Of a stretch of 64,000 bases of DNA, positions 62,406-64,000 are shown piece after piece. How positions within the stretch are numbered: the first letter of the stretch is position 1; the number at the start of each line of letters is the position of its first letter. Source of the stretch: Pedobacter psychrodurus (GTDB lineage Bacteria; Bacteroidota; Bacteroidia; Sphingobacteriales; Sphingobacteriaceae); the NCBI RefSeq assembly GCF_004331735.1, contig NZ_SJSO01000002.1, positions 310,001-374,000 of the forward strand, given 5' to 3'. The position numbers were made by a program, and so were the translations under genes. A model generated the notes under the pieces. The model was not told the DNA's origin and did no database searches. It saw only the letters and a list, made by a program, of their open reading frames with translations.

Positions 62406-63074
62406 ATGAAAAATCAGATGAAAAAACTAGTATTATCTTTATTAACAGTTGCAGGTTTAGGCTTTGCAGCTTCAGCTCAATCAAACAAACCTGTAATTTT
62501 TGGCGTAAAAGCCGGGGTGGCCTTTCCAAACATGACCATCTCATCAGGAAGCACATCGGTAAGTTTTGATGCAAAAACATCTTATTATGTTGGCGGTACA
62601 GCCGAATTTGTACTGTCTGATGTAATTTCAATTCAACCTGGTTTAACTTTTATAAACAAAGGAACAAAACTGGCCAGCGGCGACATTGACTTTGAAGATA
62701 ATGACATTACAACTACTGAAGAGGCAACATTAAATTTTAAATATCTGGAGTTGCCGGTAAACTTATTGGCGAATTTTAAAGTAGGAAGCTCTGGTAAAGT
62801 GTTTCTGGGTGCAGGGCCATATTTTGCTTATGCATTAAGTGCAAATGGTAAATACGGGTCGATAAAAGAAGATATTAAATTTGGCGAAGCAGAATCAGAA
62901 TTTAAACGGACTGATTTTGGTTTAAACTTTTTAGCAGGTTACCAATTAAATAACGGCTTTAATATCCATGCTGGCTACGGATTGGGGTTAAGCAGCGTTG
63001 CAGATACTGATCTCTCAGACGAGATTACCTTTAAAAATAAAGTTTTCTCTGTGGGTGTAGGTTTTTCTTTCTAA
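62406..63074 (+). CDS. Porin-like outer-membrane beta-barrel protein
   Basis: 222 residues from ATG 62406; ATG 62418 gives 218 and a cleaner leader (KKLVLSLLTVAGLGFAASAQ). OMP_b-brl_2-like: PVIFGVKAGVAFPNMTISSG, YYVGGTAEFVLSDVISIQPGLTFINKG, TEEATLNFKYLELPVNLLANF, KVFLGAGPYFAYAL, and the final FSVGVGFSF strand. An eight-stranded barrel is likely. A strong hairpin sits just before the start. Confidence 0.85.
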   Translation: MKNQMKKLVLSLLTVAGLGFAASAQSNKPVIFGVKAGVAFPNMTISSGSTSVSFDAKTSYYVGGTAEFVLSDVISIQPGLTFINKGTKLASGDIDFEDNDITTTEEATLNFKYLELPVNLLANFKVGSSGKVFLGAGPYFAYALSANGKYGSIKEDIKFGEAESEFKRTDFGLNFLAGYQLNNGFNIHAGYGLGLSSVADTDLSDEITFKNKVFSVGVGFSF

Positions 63075-63132
63075 ACCGAATCGAGAAATTATGAAGAGGA
63101 TTTAACATAAAGAAAATTCCTCCTCAAGTTCT

Positions 63133-63225
63133 GTCATGTTGTCCAAAGGACTCCTACGGAGAGCCTGTCGAAACACATAAAAGGTTATTCAACCAAGTCC
63201 TTCGACAGGCTATCATTGACGTTAT
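63133..63225. repeat. Bipartite palindromic element, GTCATG ... ATTGACG ends
   Basis: Holds GAGCCTGTCGAA and its inverse TTCGACAGGCT, with GGACTCC pieces. It shares end sequences with the 70-80 bp elements. Further on, 63360-63450 has TTTCTTTTTGATGCCAAAAAGAAA and GGCGGCGGCGAGCC, again non-coding. No gene lies in 63075-63649. Confidence 0.55.
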
Positions 63226-63604
63226 TTTACAAATCATTATTAATCAGTATTTTAACTGCTTTTGCATTTCCATCCAGCTAGGCCATAGCACGGTATCCCC
63301 GTTCTACTTAAATCCGGCCTAACAAATTTTTCGGGCTGTACTGTTCTTGCCGTACAACTGGCTTCAAAAGAAAAATTTTCAGCCGGCATTTTTTGTTTCT
63401 TTTTGATGCCAAAAAGAAAGAGCCCTTCGGCGGCGGCGAGCCGAGACCGTGGTGTATGGAAAAAGAAATCAATTACACGTCACTCATATTGATTTTTATA
63501 AAATAAATTATCCCTCAGGATAACAATTCGAAATTTATAATAAGGCCTCTTTTTAAATTTAAATATCACTGATTTGATAATACATTCATTTAATCAATTC
63601 CTTT

Positions 63605-63612
63605 TAAATTTG
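63605..63612 (+). promoter_or_regulatory. -7 box TAAATTTG upstream of gldF
   Basis: A perfect TAnnTTTG, 37 bases before ATG 63650. No TTG at the expected distance. Confidence 0.4.
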
Positions 63613-63649
63613 CAGGAATAAATGGTTAACTTCGGCGTTTTAATAGCAC

Positions 63650-64000
63650 ATGTACGCAGTTTTTAAACGCGAGTTATTCAGTTTCTTAAGTTCGATGGTT
63701 GCTTATATTACCATTGGCATTTTTCTATTGGTTTCTGGCCTGTTACTTTGGTTTTTTCCTGATACCTCTATACTTGATTATGGTTATGCCGAACTTGATG
63801 GTTTTTTCAGTTTGGTTCCTTATCTTTTTATGTTTCTTATTCCAGCCATTACGATGCGCTCTTTTGCCGAAGAGCGGAGAGAGGGAACCTACGAGCTTTT
63901 AATTACCCGCCCCATTCAGATCTGGCAGATCATCGTAGCAAAGTATTTAGCGAGTTTGGTTTTGGTATTATTTGCCCTAATCCCAACGTTAATTTATTAC
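63650..64000 (+). CDS. gldF: Gliding motility ABC transporter permease GldF (N-terminal 117 residues)
   Basis: Open from ATG 63650 to the window end. MYAVFKRELFSFLSSMVAYI is the GldF opening; FFSLVPYLFMFLIPAITMRSFAEERREGTYELLITRPI is the ABC-2 permease pattern with the coupling segment. Helices at ~18-38 and ~55-75 are visible. GldF is the membrane part of the GldAFG complex. It lies 2.8 kb from gldA, with three OMP genes between. Confidence 0.85.
   Translation, partial: MYAVFKRELFSFLSSMVAYITIGIFLLVSGLLLWFFPDTSILDYGYAELDGFFSLVPYLFMFLIPAITMRSFAEERREGTYELLITRPIQIWQIIVAKYLASLVLVLFALIPTLIYY

Overview
The window reads as chromosomal DNA from a member of the Bacteroidota, most likely family Sphingobacteriaceae and close to Pedobacter. 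Reasons seen in the sequence: AT-rich DNA, several promoters of the Bacteroidota type (TTG about 18-21 bases before TAnnTTTG), few Shine-Dalgarno sites, the gliding genes gldA and gldF, a DnaE with its own proofreading exonuclease, and a homogentisate pathway next to a long-form aromatic amino acid hydroxylase. The genus is inferred from general resemblance, not from a search. I found no tRNA, rRNA, CRISPR array, prophage or intact insertion sequence.

Layout. 1-10 kb: translation and tRNA genes (miaA, a CCA-adding enzyme, tsaC), a DUF4136 lipoprotein, a glycosyltransferase-dapD pair, an S4 RNA-binding protein, EcsC and a large TlpA-like thioredoxin. 10-22 kb: a deaminase, an OmpH-like lipoprotein, gyrB, a bestrophin channel with a Usp-like protein, an OmpR-type two-component system, a truncated hemoglobin and mdh. 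22-34 kb: a lipocalin, a DJ-1/PfpI protein, dnaE, trxA, a sugar dehydrogenase, DUF58, a peroxiredoxin-DsbA pair and a TonB-domain protein. 34-45 kb: phenylalanine and tyrosine breakdown (phenylalanine hydroxylase, hppD, hmgA, a fumarylacetoacetate hydrolase family protein), spread over both strands and interrupted by a four-helix-bundle IVP gene and unrelated genes. 45-54 kb: GtrA, CAP and NlpC/P60 proteins, an AraC-SDR pair, ThuA, a 2H phosphoesterase and glyS. 54-59 kb: a leaderless-type subtilase translationally coupled to a stand-alone prodomain-like small protein, divergent from a four-gene sensory operon. 59-64 kb: a glycerophosphodiesterase, gldA, three outer-membrane beta-barrels and the start of gldF.

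The most unusual themes are these. First, the subtilase and prodomain-like pair at 54438-56059, both without a signal peptide. Second, an unusually rich set of palindromic non-coding repeats: 64-81 bp elements with CGTCAT/ATGACG ends, a nested palindrome upstream of gyrB, GGTTAATTG elements, and a ~340 bp unit in three tandem copies. Several of these start in or beside a stop codon, and two have supplied codons to neighbouring genes. Third, several TAnnTTTG boxes lie only 4-7 bases before a start codon, which suggests leaderless mRNAs. All functions come from reading the sequence; no database search was run.
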